A stretch of 64,000 nucleotides of DNA from the NCBI RefSeq assembly GCF_003583365.1, contig NZ_QXED01000010.1, forward strand, positions 62,001 through 126,000, given 5' to 3'. Below are positions 33,547 to 43,700 of this stretch, in pieces. Made by a program: the position numbers and the translations under genes. Within the stretch, counting starts at the first letter, position 1, and the number at the start of each line of letters is the position of its first letter. The stretch is from Fibrisoma montanum (GTDB lineage Bacteria; Bacteroidota; Bacteroidia; Cytophagales; Spirosomataceae). A model generated the notes under the pieces. The model was not told where the DNA came from. It did not search any database and saw nothing but the letters and a program-made list of their open reading frames with translations.

Positions 33547-33657
33547 ACTCAGCGGTTTTTTTTAAGGTTGATGGGTGATCTGCTTACGTTACTACTAACT
33601 CTTCCGCACGAAATTTGGTATGTGGCGACGTAGTCAATTTTAGAATTTTTAACAAGT

Positions 33658-35004
33658 CTATTGCAGGCTTTCCCCGAGCAGCCGCTTCAGTTCGAGCTGA
33701 TTGAGCAACAACTGGTATTGGAACGTCAACCGGCCCAGTTCGGCTTCTTCCACGCCCGTTTCCGCACTCTGCAATTCAACGTTTGTAATCACGCCGTTGC
33801 GCAGCCGGGCATTGGCGATGTCCAGCGCCTTACGGGCCTGAAGCACCTGCGTTTCAAGGTTTTGCAGGCGGCTCTGGTTGCTTCGGATATCGGCGTTCAG
33901 TTGCGCGATACTCTGCCGCAATTGAGCGTTGGCCGTTTCGAGGGCGTATCGGCTGGCGTTCAGATTAAGCTGAGCCGCCTGGTTCTGCAATGAATAGCGA
34001 CTCCCGGCATAGAGCGGTACTACGATGTTGATACCGGCCGCCATGTTGGCCCGTGGTTTCTCCACCTCCAGCGGATAGCCATTTTTAAAACCCGCCGACC
34101 CGCTGAACGCGATGCTGGGCTGCCCGGCCCGCTTAGTCACCAGGATGTCGGTCTCAGCGGCCCGCAGCCGCTCCTGAGCAAGCTGAACATCCTTGTTGCC
34201 GGCCAGTACACCCTGCACATCCCCGCTGAGATTAAACGGCTGAACCGACGTACCGGCGGCCGGTACGCCTGCCGCAGCCACCCCGGCGTTGAACTGATTT
34301 ACAGCCTGACTTACGTTCGGGTTCGGAATCCCCGTCAGGTACGTCAGCAGGGCCAGCTGGCGCTCCAACTGGTTCTGGATCTCGATCCGGCGGTTGGTGG
34401 CGGCTTTCACCCGTACGGCCTGCGTCAATACGTCGTATTCGAGGGCATCGCCGTTTTGCAGCCGCGTCGACAGCAGCCGAACGTTGGCACTTGCCGTTTT
34501 GATCACCGAATCCTGCACAGCCAGACTCTTTTGCAGAAACCCGACCCCGTAGTAAGCCGAGGCCACCTGATAGCCCAGCGTCTGCTGAGTCAGTTCGTAG
34601 GTCCGGCGCAGCACCTGTACGTTGTCGGTTGCCTGCCGGACAGCAGCCTCCGTCCGACCAAAATCATAGATTGTCTGCCCAATCCCGACGTTGCCGTTCA
34701 GGTTGTTGTTCGGGGCCAGCTTCAGATTAGCCTCCTGCCCGTTGACCGGAAACGTAACCTGCGGCACCGGCGTGATGTAGGTGTAATTGCCGTTCAGGTT
34801 GACCGACGGCCGCAGGGCTGTGCGGGCGACATCGATCCGCAACTCACCGGCCCGGATCAGCTGATCCTGTTGTTTCAGAACCGGATAGTTGGCGTTGGCC
34901 TGCTGAATCAGCGTCCGCAGTTCGTCGGGCAGCGGCACCGGTTGTGTCTGAGCGTACGCAGCACTGCCTGCCAGCGTAGCGACGACTATATAAACTAATT
35001 TCAT
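33658..35004 (-). CDS. TolC-family outer membrane efflux protein
   Basis: A 448-residue outer membrane channel protein. The start at 35004 gives a clean signal peptide (MKLVYIVVATLAGSAAYAQ); the frame is open to 35073, overlapping the transporter gene. Coiled-coil efflux repeats are visible (LQNGDALEYDVLTQAVRVKA in the first half, NARLRNGVITNVELQSAETG in the second) and the ending LLLNQLELKRLLGESLQ. With the EmrA- and EmrB-type genes upstream it forms a three-part pump spanning both membranes. Confidence 0.94.
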   Translation of the reverse strand: MKLVYIVVATLAGSAAYAQTQPVPLPDELRTLIQQANANYPVLKQQDQLIRAGELRIDVARTALRPSVNLNGNYTYITPVPQVTFPVNGQEANLKLAPNNNLNGNVGIGQTIYDFGRTEAAVRQATDNVQVLRRTYELTQQTLGYQVASAYYGVGFLQKSLAVQDSVIKTASANVRLLSTRLQNGDALEYDVLTQAVRVKAATNRRIEIQNQLERQLALLTYLTGIPNPNVSQAVNQFNAGVAAAGVPAAGTSVQPFNLSGDVQGVLAGNKDVQLAQERLRAAETDILVTKRAGQPSIAFSGSAGFKNGYPLEVEKPRANMAAGINIVVPLYAGSRYSLQNQAAQLNLNASRYALETANAQLRQSIAQLNADIRSNQSRLQNLETQVLQARKALDIANARLRNGVITNVELQSAETGVEEAELGRLTFQYQLLLNQLELKRLLGESLQ

Positions 35005-35032
35005 TGCGTTTGTCACGAGAGTTTGACCAGTT

Positions 35033-36610
35033 TTAGTGCGCTGCTTCAGCGGCCGCTTTGGCCGTGGCAGCATCCATTTTTTTGTTCTGCAACAGAAACA
35101 GCAGCGGAAACGACACGATGAAAAACACCCCGGCCAGCCGGAACGTATCGAGGTAGGCCAGCAGGAGCGTTTGTTTCTGAATGGCCAGTTCGAGGGTACG
35201 GTACGCGCCCGCTATGGCGTCGAGCGAATTAACGCCTTTCGCAATCAGCGCCTGCGCCATACTGTTGATCCGGTCAGTTGCCAGGGGGTTATCCGGGTTG
35301 ATGTTCGCTACCAGATCGACGCGGTAATACGCCGACCGCTGCGCGATGTAGGTGTTGGTAATCGCCACCCCAAACGCTCCGCCCAGTTGCCGCGTCATGT
35401 TGGTGAACGCAATACCGGTCGGCAATTCAACCGGTTTCAGCGTCGAGACGGAGGAGTTAATGAGCGGTACGTTCAGAAACGCCAGCCCGACCCCACGAAT
35501 GAGCAGCGCCTGCGTAAAATAGCCGTCGGTTGTTTCGGCGTTATAGCCCGACATCATGAAGCAGAAAATGGCAAAGAGTATGTAGCCGGCCATCACGATG
35601 TAGCGGGGTGATACACCCTTGGCCAGCAGCCGCCCTACCAGTGGGAAACAAATGGCCGCAATAGCGCCACCGGGAATGAGCAATTGCCCTGTTTTAGTAG
35701 CCGTATAGCCGATCACGCGCTGTACGAACAGCGGATACAGCAGCACGGAGGTGAACAAGCCGTAGCCAACCACAAAGACCAGAAAAGCCCCCAGCGCCAG
35801 ATTACGGTTCTTCAACACCCGTAGGTTGAGCACCGGCGTTTTGGTACCACGCAGTTCGTACCAGATAAACAACGGTATGGCAATAACCGCAGCCACCGTC
35901 AGGTACAGGATGATGTTGTCCTCGAACCAATCGTCGGCTTCCCCGCGCTCCAGTACGTATTGCAGACTACCAACGCCCACGGTAAGCAGCAGAATCCCGG
36001 TCCAGTCGATGCTGATCCGGCTGCGGTCAATATCGTACTCATCCTCCTTCTTCTCGATGAAATTTAAACTCAGAAAGACCGCCAGAATGCCCACCGGAAT
36101 GTTGATGTAAAACATCCAGCTCCAGTGGTAATTGTCGATAATGTAGCCACCCAGCGTCGGGCCGAACGTTGGTCCCAGCACGATACCCAGACCAAACAGC
36201 GCCGAAGCCAGTGCCCGCTGCTGGGGCGGAAAGGCATCGAACATAATTCCCTGCGAGGTCGACAGCAAGGCGCCACCGCCTACCCCCTGCAGGAAGCGGA
36301 ACGCGACGAGCGTCCAGAGGTCCGGGGCTACCCCACAGCCGTAGGAAGCCAGCGTAAACAGGATAATCGACCCGATGTAGTAATTCTTGCGACCGAAATA
36401 CCCCTGCAAAAAGCTCGTCATCGGAATCACGATCACGTTCGCGATGCCGTACGACGTAACCACCCACGAAACGTCCTCGATGGTGGCGCCGAGGTTTCCG
36501 GCAATGTCGGTCAGGCCGACGTTGACGATGGAGGTGTCGATCAGTTCCATAATAGCCGCCGAAACAGCCGTTATGACGACGACCCACCGCCGAAATCCAG
36601 TTTGTGCCAT
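35033..36610 (-). CDS. DHA2-family drug efflux MFS transporter, EmrB/QacA type
   Basis: A 525-residue inner-membrane antiporter with about 14 hydrophobic segments. Motif A-like sequence QGYFGRKNYYIG and motif C region GLGIVLGPTFGPTLGGYI are visible, as is the N-terminal IMELIDTSIVNVGLTDIAG typical of EmrB. It exports drugs or other toxic compounds using proton exchange, working with the EmrA-type adaptor and TolC channel genes on either side. TolC starts 28 bases after its stop. Confidence 0.95.
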   Translation of the reverse strand: MAQTGFRRWVVVITAVSAAIMELIDTSIVNVGLTDIAGNLGATIEDVSWVVTSYGIANVIVIPMTSFLQGYFGRKNYYIGSIILFTLASYGCGVAPDLWTLVAFRFLQGVGGGALLSTSQGIMFDAFPPQQRALASALFGLGIVLGPTFGPTLGGYIIDNYHWSWMFYINIPVGILAVFLSLNFIEKKEDEYDIDRSRISIDWTGILLLTVGVGSLQYVLERGEADDWFEDNIILYLTVAAVIAIPLFIWYELRGTKTPVLNLRVLKNRNLALGAFLVFVVGYGLFTSVLLYPLFVQRVIGYTATKTGQLLIPGGAIAAICFPLVGRLLAKGVSPRYIVMAGYILFAIFCFMMSGYNAETTDGYFTQALLIRGVGLAFLNVPLINSSVSTLKPVELPTGIAFTNMTRQLGGAFGVAITNTYIAQRSAYYRVDLVANINPDNPLATDRINSMAQALIAKGVNSLDAIAGAYRTLELAIQKQTLLLAYLDTFRLAGVFFIVSFPLLFLLQNKKMDAATAKAAAEAAH

Positions 36611-36614
36611 GATT

Positions 36615-36715
36615 TAGAGAGGGAGAAAAGGAGGAGGGGGTGGAAAGGCGAAGAGTGAATGGAACCGCTGAGCCCCCTTTCCCCCTCTCCTCCCTTTCTT
36701 CCCTTCCTCCTTCTG
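36615..36715. repeat. Imperfect purine/pyrimidine inverted repeat between emrA- and emrB-type genes
   Basis: A purine-rich arm (about 36616-36648) and a pyrimidine-rich arm (about 36674-36712) pair imperfectly. The pyrimidine arm ends next to the stop codon of the adaptor gene (36716-36718). The architecture is the same as at 20555-20643, but it lies inside an operon rather than between convergent genes. Confidence 0.65.
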
Positions 36716-37804
36716 TTAATTACCTACCTGAACAGCGACTTCTGTGCTGAGCCCTGCCCGCAGTTGATCTTTGTACTTTTGCGGATTCTGGATTTCGATT
36801 TTAACCGGCACCCGCTGCGTAATTTTCACGAAGTTTCCCGACGCGTTGTCGGGGGGCAGCAGGGCAAACCGGGCCCCCGTCGCTTCCGAGAGCGATACGA
36901 CTTTCCCCTTGATGTCCAGGTTCGGATAGGCATCGAGCTTGAGGTTGACCGGCTGCCCGACCTTCATTTTTTCCAGCTGGGTTTCCTTAAAGTTGGCAAC
37001 CACCCAGAACGTCGAGTCGGCGACGATGGTCATCAGGTTCTGACCGGGCTGCACGTACTGACCTACCACTACGTTTTTCCGGCCAATCTTGCCGTCGATG
37101 GGGGCCACGATCCGGGCATAACCGACGCGTAGTTTCGCGCTTTCGATGGCTGCCTGCTTCACCTTCAGCAGCGCTTCCACTTTCTGAATGTTAGCCTGCG
37201 CCCGCTGAATAGCCGCCTGCGCTACGCCCTGGGTCGTACGGGCCTGCGCCACCTGCTCAACCGTGGCCTGGTACTGACTGGCCTGTACCTGCGCGGTGTT
37301 GCGCGAATCTTCCAGCTGCTTTTGGGTCAGCGATTGCTCTTTGAACAGGTTCTGGTCGCGGTTCAAGTCATTGCGGGCCTTATCGCGACGGATCTCCTGC
37401 ACCTCGGCGTTTGTTTGCGCTACCTTCAGACCGGCCTGTACGTTCCGCAGGTTCGCCTGGGCATTGGCCAGTTCTGCCCGGGCCGTCTGCAAATCAGCCA
37501 CGGTTGACTGATAATCGGCCTCCGCCTGCTGCAGAGCCACACCGTATTCCTGCGGATCGATGGTAGCAATGACCTGCCCTTTCTTAACCATTGCGTAGTC
37601 GGCTACATTTACTTCCTGAACGTAGCCCGACACCCGCGCCAGAACGGGCGCTGAACTACCTTCAATCTGAGCGTTATCGGTTGTTTCAAACTTCTGATTG
37701 TAGCGGTATGACTGAAAGCCGTAGAAGGCGCCCGCCAGCAACACAATGCCGATGATGATGCGGAATAAGTTCTTGCGAAATGAATTGGGTTCTTCGGTTG
37801 CCAT
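36716..37804 (-). CDS. HlyD/EmrA-family membrane fusion protein
   Basis: A 362-residue periplasmic adaptor. One N-terminal membrane anchor (LFRIIIGIVLLAGAFYGFQ) is followed by the first biotinyl-lipoyl half (SAPVLARVSGYVQEVNVADY) and a long coiled-coil hairpin rich in Ala and Gln. The second half and barrel region read GYARIVAPIDGKIGRKNVVVGQYVQPG and FWVVANFKETQLEKMKVGQPV. It bridges the MFS transporter and the TolC channel. It is the first gene of the operon, divergent from the MarR gene, with MarR-like sites between. Confidence 0.94.
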   Translation of the reverse strand: MATEEPNSFRKNLFRIIIGIVLLAGAFYGFQSYRYNQKFETTDNAQIEGSSAPVLARVSGYVQEVNVADYAMVKKGQVIATIDPQEYGVALQQAEADYQSTVADLQTARAELANAQANLRNVQAGLKVAQTNAEVQEIRRDKARNDLNRDQNLFKEQSLTQKQLEDSRNTAQVQASQYQATVEQVAQARTTQGVAQAAIQRAQANIQKVEALLKVKQAAIESAKLRVGYARIVAPIDGKIGRKNVVVGQYVQPGQNLMTIVADSTFWVVANFKETQLEKMKVGQPVNLKLDAYPNLDIKGKVVSLSEATGARFALLPPDNASGNFVKITQRVPVKIEIQNPQKYKDQLRAGLSTEVAVQVGN

Positions 37805-37843
37805 GAACGTATATCTGCTTGCTGATTGGATGCTTGTTGAAAA

Positions 37844-37928
37844 TAAACTATGTAGTCAACCTATTTGACTATCCTGTCGCAAAAGTAAACCGAGTTGACT
37901 ACATAGTCAAGAAAGTTGACTATATTTG
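37844..37928. promoter_or_regulatory. Divergent promoter region with repeated MarR-type operator sites
   Basis: A perfect palindrome TTGACTA-CA-TAGTCAA lies at 37895-37910. A degenerate copy, taaactatgtagtcaa, is at 37844-37859. Single half-sites TTGACTA occur at 37865-37871 and 37915-37921. TATATTTG (37921-37928) is a good TAnnTTTG -7 box for the MarR gene and overlaps the last half-site. The region lies between the divergent pump and regulator genes, so MarR binding would control both. Confidence 0.75.
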
Positions 37929-37975
37929 TACAGACATTGTTCGTGAATTCATGCGAATTATTTTATTTTGCCAAT

Positions 37976-38476
37976 ATGATCGTCGAAAAAGACAATACAG
38001 CGTTTGACTTTGAGGAGTTTAAGCTCATCCGGGGCCGGGCCCTGGGCCGTCTGATCTGGCGTTTGAAACGGTTCATGGATAACTTCATTGAGCCCCGCCT
38101 GCACGCGATGGGTTATACTGATTTCAAAATGAGCTACCTGATGTTTCTGGCTAACATCAACGAAACAGGCATTACAAATAATGAGTTGGCCAAACGCGCC
38201 TGCGTGACCAAGCAGATGATGAGTAAAATTGTCAGTCTGCTGGAAACCGAAGGGTATATTTATACGCAGAAACACCCGACCGATTCCCGGTCGAGCGTGA
38301 TCTTTCTCAACGAGCGCGGGAAGCAGCTTTTCGTCGCGCTGCGGGAGTGTATGCAGGAAGCCCGTAACCACTTCGACGCCATTGTTGGCCACGACCGTAT
38401 GGAGATGGTCATCGATACGATGGTTGACCTGGTTACGGAACTGGATAAAGACAACGAGTGCCGCACTCAGTCATAG
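37976..38476 (+). CDS. MarR-family transcriptional regulator
   Basis: A 166-residue winged-helix regulator: YTDFKMSYLMFLANINETG, recognition region TNNELAKRACVTKQMMSKIV, wing YTQKHPTDSRSSVIFLNERG. The start at 37976 (MIVEKDNTAFDF) is the likely one; the frame is open from 37916. It probably represses the divergent efflux operon and itself through the repeated TTGACTA sites, with relief by the pump's substrate. This is the usual arrangement for emrRAB-type systems. Confidence 0.93.
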   Translation: MIVEKDNTAFDFEEFKLIRGRALGRLIWRLKRFMDNFIEPRLHAMGYTDFKMSYLMFLANINETGITNNELAKRACVTKQMMSKIVSLLETEGYIYTQKHPTDSRSSVIFLNERGKQLFVALRECMQEARNHFDAIVGHDRMEMVIDTMVDLVTELDKDNECRTQS

Positions 38477-38662
38477 TGCGGCAGCTACGGTTTGAACAGC
38501 GCTTCTCTCAACCAGATTTATAGAATTCTCAATTCCCCATAATTCATTCGCTGCCAACTAAATAACCCAGACGCACGCGGCTAAAAAACGACAGTTCAGG
38601 CCCGTGTGGATGGAATTATTTTGTAATTTCGATGTTTCTCAGGTAGACTATTGCACGTACTC

Positions 38663-40564
38663 ATGTTTGAACGACCAATTACCGACTGGTTACCGCTGAC
38701 GAAGCAGGAAGTAGAGAAGAGAGGCTGGGACGAAGTCGATATCGTGTTGGTGTCGGGCGATGCCTATGTGGATCACCCGGCGTTTGGCACGGCTGTGATT
38801 GGTCGGATTATGGAGAGTGAAGGTTTTCGCGTAGCCATCATCGCCCAGCCGAACTGGAAAGACGACCTGCGCGATTTCAAGAAATTTGGCCGCCCGAAAT
38901 ACTTCTTCGGGGTTACGGCCGGGTGCATGGACTCGATGGTCAATCATTACACGGCCAACAAGCGCCTGCGCTCCAATGACTCCTACACGCCCGGTGGCGA
39001 AGCGGGTTTCCGCCCCGACTACGCGACTATCGTGTATTCAAAAATCCTAAAGGAACTGTATCCCGACGTACCGGTGCTGCTCGGCGGTATCGAAGCGTCG
39101 CTGCGCCGGGTCACTCACTACGATTACTGGCAGGACCGGCTCATGCCCTCCATCCTGGTCGATTCGGGGGCTGATATGCTCGTGTACGGCATGGGTGAAC
39201 AACCCCTGCGCGAGATTCTGAAACTGGTACAGAAAGGGGTGCCGTTTTCATCGATGCGGACCATCAACCAGGTGGCATTTCTGCACGATACCAAAACCGG
39301 CGACCTCCGCGATTACAACAACTGGGAAACGGTTGAACTGTCCAGCCATGAAGTCTGCCTGCAGGACAAGATCAGGTACGCGGCCAACTTCAAGATTGTG
39401 GAGGTGGAGTCGAACAAGTGGCAGGCCAACCGGATTACGCAGCAGGTGGGCGACCAGATTCTGGTGATCAATCCGCCGTTCAAAACGATGGACGAAACCG
39501 AAATCGACAAATCGTTCGATCTGCCGTATACGCGTCTGCCCCACCCGAAATACAAAAAGCGGGGTCCGATTCCGGCCTACGAGATGATCAAGTTCTCGGT
39601 CAACATGCACCGGGGCTGTTTCGGCGGCTGTAGCTTCTGCACGATTTCGGCGCACCAGGGTAAGTTCATTGCCTCGCGAAGTGAGAAGTCGGTGCTGAAG
39701 GAAGTCGACGAAATCACAAAGCACCCGGAATTCAAAGGGTATATTTCCGATCTGGGTGGACCGTCGGCGAACATGTACAAAATGAAGGGTAAGGATGAGT
39801 CGATCTGCGCCCGCTGCCAGAGCCCAAGCTGCATTCACCCGGTGATCTGCTCGAACCTCGATACGTCGCACAAACCGCTGACGGAGCTATACCGCAAGGT
39901 CGACGCCAACCCGAAGATTAAGAAGGCGTTTGTGGGTTCAGGTGTGCGCTACGATTTGCTGGTCGACGATTTCAACAAGAACAATGAAGACGGCAACCAC
40001 GACGAATACATGGAGCAGCTCGTTACGCGCCACGTATCGGGTCGGCTGAAGGTAGCGCCGGAGCATACGTCGGATGATACGCTACGGATCATGCGCAAAC
40101 CGTCGTTCAAGTACTTCAAGCTGTTCAAGAAGAAATACGACAAGATTCAGGATAAGCACAACCTGAAGCAGCCGCTGATTCCCTACTTCATTTCATCGCA
40201 CCCCGGCTGCGAAGAGCAGGACATGGCGAACCTGGCCGCTGAAACCAAGGATATGGGTTTCCAGCTCGAACAGGTGCAGGACTTTACGCCCACCCCCATG
40301 ACGGTGGCTGAGGTTATATACTACTCCGGAGTTCATCCGTACACGTTGAAGCCGGTCAAAACGGCGAAAACCCGCGACGAAAAACAGGCGCAGAACCGCT
40401 ACTTCTTCTGGTATAAACCTGAATTCAGGGACTGGATTCGGAATCGGCTGAACAAGCTGAACCGCCCCGATCTGGCCGAAAAGCTGGTAGGGGCTCCTAA
40501 AAAACCAGACGCCAAAAAATCGACGTATAAAAAGCCGTTCGACTCCCGGAACAAGAAGCGATAA
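38663..40564 (+). CDS. ygiQ: YgiQ-family radical SAM protein
   Basis: A 633-residue radical SAM protein. The N-terminal region reads FERPITDWLPLTKQEVEKRG and DAYVDHPAFGTAVIGRIMES. The cluster motif CxxxCxxC is in HRGCFGGCSFCTISAHQG. Further family segments are SRSEKSVLKEVDEI, SDLGGPSANMY and KVAPEHTSDDTLRIMRKPSF. A Lys-rich tail follows. The start at 38663 is an ATG; an upstream TTG at 38651 is less likely. The reaction of this family is not established. It is a single gene followed by a strong hairpin. Confidence 0.94.
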   Translation: MFERPITDWLPLTKQEVEKRGWDEVDIVLVSGDAYVDHPAFGTAVIGRIMESEGFRVAIIAQPNWKDDLRDFKKFGRPKYFFGVTAGCMDSMVNHYTANKRLRSNDSYTPGGEAGFRPDYATIVYSKILKELYPDVPVLLGGIEASLRRVTHYDYWQDRLMPSILVDSGADMLVYGMGEQPLREILKLVQKGVPFSSMRTINQVAFLHDTKTGDLRDYNNWETVELSSHEVCLQDKIRYAANFKIVEVESNKWQANRITQQVGDQILVINPPFKTMDETEIDKSFDLPYTRLPHPKYKKRGPIPAYEMIKFSVNMHRGCFGGCSFCTISAHQGKFIASRSEKSVLKEVDEITKHPEFKGYISDLGGPSANMYKMKGKDESICARCQSPSCIHPVICSNLDTSHKPLTELYRKVDANPKIKKAFVGSGVRYDLLVDDFNKNNEDGNHDEYMEQLVTRHVSGRLKVAPEHTSDDTLRIMRKPSFKYFKLFKKKYDKIQDKHNLKQPLIPYFISSHPGCEEQDMANLAAETKDMGFQLEQVQDFTPTPMTVAEVIYYSGVHPYTLKPVKTAKTRDEKQAQNRYFFWYKPEFRDWIRNRLNKLNRPDLAEKLVGAPKKPDAKKSTYKKPFDSRNKKR

Positions 40565-40630
40565 ATTCCTATCGGCCGCCTGTAGTTTTCCCGCGGCCTT
40601 ACATAAGTAATTATAGGTATTGTATATACG

Positions 40631-40668
40631 TAACGCGGTGGCCTTCGATTGGGGGCCACCGCGTTGCG
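40631..40668. terminator. Strong hairpin after ygiQ
   Basis: aacgcggtggcc and ggccaccgcgtt arms around a 10-base loop, then GCGTTTATA. It is a likely terminator for ygiQ, about 65 bases after its stop. Confidence 0.75.
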
Positions 40669-40670
40669 TT

Positions 40671-40769
40671 TATACCCAAATTGTATTCATATTCTTACAT
40701 ACTATTTTATTAATCTAGTTTTTAACGCTATTTTAATGCGCCCAATATATCACACCCATATTGGGTATA
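40671..40769. promoter_or_regulatory. Paired inverted repeats upstream of susC
   Basis: tatacccaa (40671-40679) and ttgggtata (40761-40769) are perfect reverse complements 81 bases apart, across AT-rich sequence. Within the second site, cccaatat (40741-40748) and atattggg (40758-40765) form a further inverted repeat. The region ends 26 bases before the susC start and may hold regulator sites. There is no sigma/FecR pair next to this susC. Confidence 0.5.
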
Positions 40770-40795
40770 AATCATCAACCTAAACATATCCATTC

Positions 40796-43700
40796 ATGAG
40801 AACAACTACCTATCGCCTGCTGGCCAGGTTTGTGCTGTGGTCGGGGATGTGCCTGTTACACGCAGTCGCTTTTGCTCAGACAACAGTAAGTGGTACAATC
40901 AAATCAGAAAACGGTACGCCGATCCCGGGGGCCAACATTGTGGTGAAAGGCACCTCTACCGGTACGACCAGTACGGCCGACGGAACGTACACGCTCAACG
41001 TCACGCAGCGCAATGCTACGCTGGTCTTTTCGTCAATTGGTTTTCAATCCAAGGAAGTAGCCGTTGGCTCAGGCAACACCCTGAATGTTACACTCACTGA
41101 AGACGTTGCCAATCTGGAAGAAGTGGTTGTGACGGGGCTCGCAACCAGCATAAAACGATCGAACCTCGCCAACGCCATATCGACGGTCTCGGCCAAGGAG
41201 CTGATCGGTACAACGCAGATACAAACCGTTGACAATGCCCTCTACGGCAAACTGACGGGCGTAAACATCAACACCAACGGTGGCGCACCGGGCGGTGGCG
41301 TTTCCGTTCAGTTGCGGGGTATTTCATCGCTGGTGGGAGCCTCGCAGCCCCTGTATATCATCGATGGCGTCTACGCCAACAACGCCGTGAACCGTACTGG
41401 CCGGGGCAACCTGACCGGCGCATCGGCCGTTGAAACCCAGGACGACGCAGCCAACCGGATTTCCGATATCAACCCCAACGACATCGAAACGGTCGAGGTA
41501 CTGAAGGGACCTTCAGCCGCGGCCATCTACGGGACTCGTGCCAACGCGGGTGTTATCATCATCACCACCAAGCGGGGCACCGCCGGCAAAACCCGCCTGA
41601 CCTTTGCGCAGGACTACGGATTTGCCGTAGCGCAGCGGCTGCTGGGCGTTGATAGCTGGTCGGAGGCCAAGATCAATACGTTCTTTGCCGCGGCCCGTCG
41701 GCCGATCGAACTGGATCGGTTCCGGGCGGCCAATGGGCAGACGTACGACTACGAAAAGTATTTCTATGGCAATACGGCCCCGCTGTCGAACACACGGCTG
41801 GGCCTGTCGGGCGGTAACGACAAAACCCGGTTTTACATTTCGGGAGCCTTCACGAACGAGAAAGGCATCATCCGGCGGACGGGCTTCAAACGGTACTCTA
41901 TCCGGGCTAACATCGATCATAAACTGACCCAGGACATTACGTTGTCGGTTGGCTCCAACTACATCAACAGCAACACCGACCGGGGGTTCACCGGCAACCA
42001 GAACAACTCCGGGGCCAGTATCGGCTACAACATCGCCTACGTACCCAATTATTTTAGCCTGTTCCCGGATGCCAGCGGTCGCTATCCCGACAACCCGTAT
42101 TTCTCGGAGAATCCGGTGGCCGTTACGGATCGGGGCATTAACAACTCCAACGTAAACCGCTTCATTCAGTCGTTCAACCTGACGGCTAATCTCTACAAAT
42201 CGGAGCGGGCCGTGCTGAAGCTGATCGGCCAGGGCGGGCTGGATTTTGCGCAGAACACGACACAGGTGTACCTGCCTGAGGATTTACAATTCCAGCGGGC
42301 GCAGGGCAACCCGGGCGACGTAATCTGGGGAAAAACCGAAAACGTTAACACGAACCTGCAGGCGGCTCTGGTACTTAACTGGAACGTCAGCCGCGTCAAC
42401 CTCACGTCACAGGTAGGGGTTGTTCGTCTGAATTTCCGGGAGGACCGCCTGCTCAACCGGTCGCGGGGTCTGGCCGGGGGGCAGAACAACCTGCGGCAGG
42501 GAACGGTCCAGGAGATTTTTGACCAGCGGTTCCAGTCGGTTACCGACGTAGGCGTATTTGCCCAGCAGGAAGCCAACTGGGAGGATAAAATCATTGCTAC
42601 GGCAGGCATTCGTTTCGACAAATCGACACTTATCGGCGATGCCAACCGCTTCTGGGCGTTTCCCAAAGCCTCGCTGGCCGTCAACCTGGCCAACTTCAAC
42701 TTCATCCAGTCGTCGGGTCTAGCCAAGATTTTCTCGCAGATCAAACCCCGCGTAGCCTACGGCGAAACGGCGGGGGTACCGGCTTTCGGTACAACCTTCA
42801 CCCCACTCAACTCGGCCAATATCGGCGGTTTGCTGGGATCAGTCGTCACCACGGCTGCGGGCAACAATGTCATTGAACCCGAGCGGGCCGGCGAACTGGA
42901 GTTTGGGCTCGACTTAGGCTTGTTCAACAACCGCATTTCGCTGGAGGCCACGTATTACGACAAGCAGACGCGGAGCAACCTCCAGAACCTGCAGCTATCG
43001 CCCGCCGTTGGTGTCAGCACCATTCCGACGAACCTGGCTCAGTTGCAAAACCGGGGGATTGAACTGGCCCTGAGCGTTGTCCCGGCACAGCTCGCCAATT
43101 TCCGCTGGAACACCCGGCTGATGTGGTGGCGTAATAACCTGCTGCTGACCCGGCTGGGTATTCCGCCGTACAACCTGGGGGCGTTTGGGGTAACCCTGGG
43201 TACGTTCCTGTATCAGGAAGGGTTCTCGCCCACGACCATCGTCGGAACCCGGCCGGCACGTGATGCCACCGACACCCCGCTGGCCGAGAATGTACGCACG
43301 GGGGCTTTTGTCCTGGGTAACAGCCAGCCCGATTTTCAGATGTCGTGGCTGAACGAGTTCACGCTGTTCGGCAAAGTTGACATCAATATGCTCTGGCACT
43401 GGAAACAAGGGGGCGACAACATCAACCTGACGCAGTTCCTGATGGATTCGGGCGGCACAACGCCCGACTGGAACGATGACGACAACGGGGATGGCACTCC
43501 CAATGGCCGGCAGCGCGGCCTGGCTCCGCACAACGGCGCCGACCGCTGGGTGCAGGATGCGTCGTACGTCCGGCTGCGCGAGGTCGCTGTTTATTACAAC
43601 CTGCCGGTACAGTCTTTCGGCAAGTGGTTCAGCAACCGCGTGTCGCGGATCCGCATCGGTGCATCGAGCCAGAATCCATTGACGTTTACGAAATACTTCG

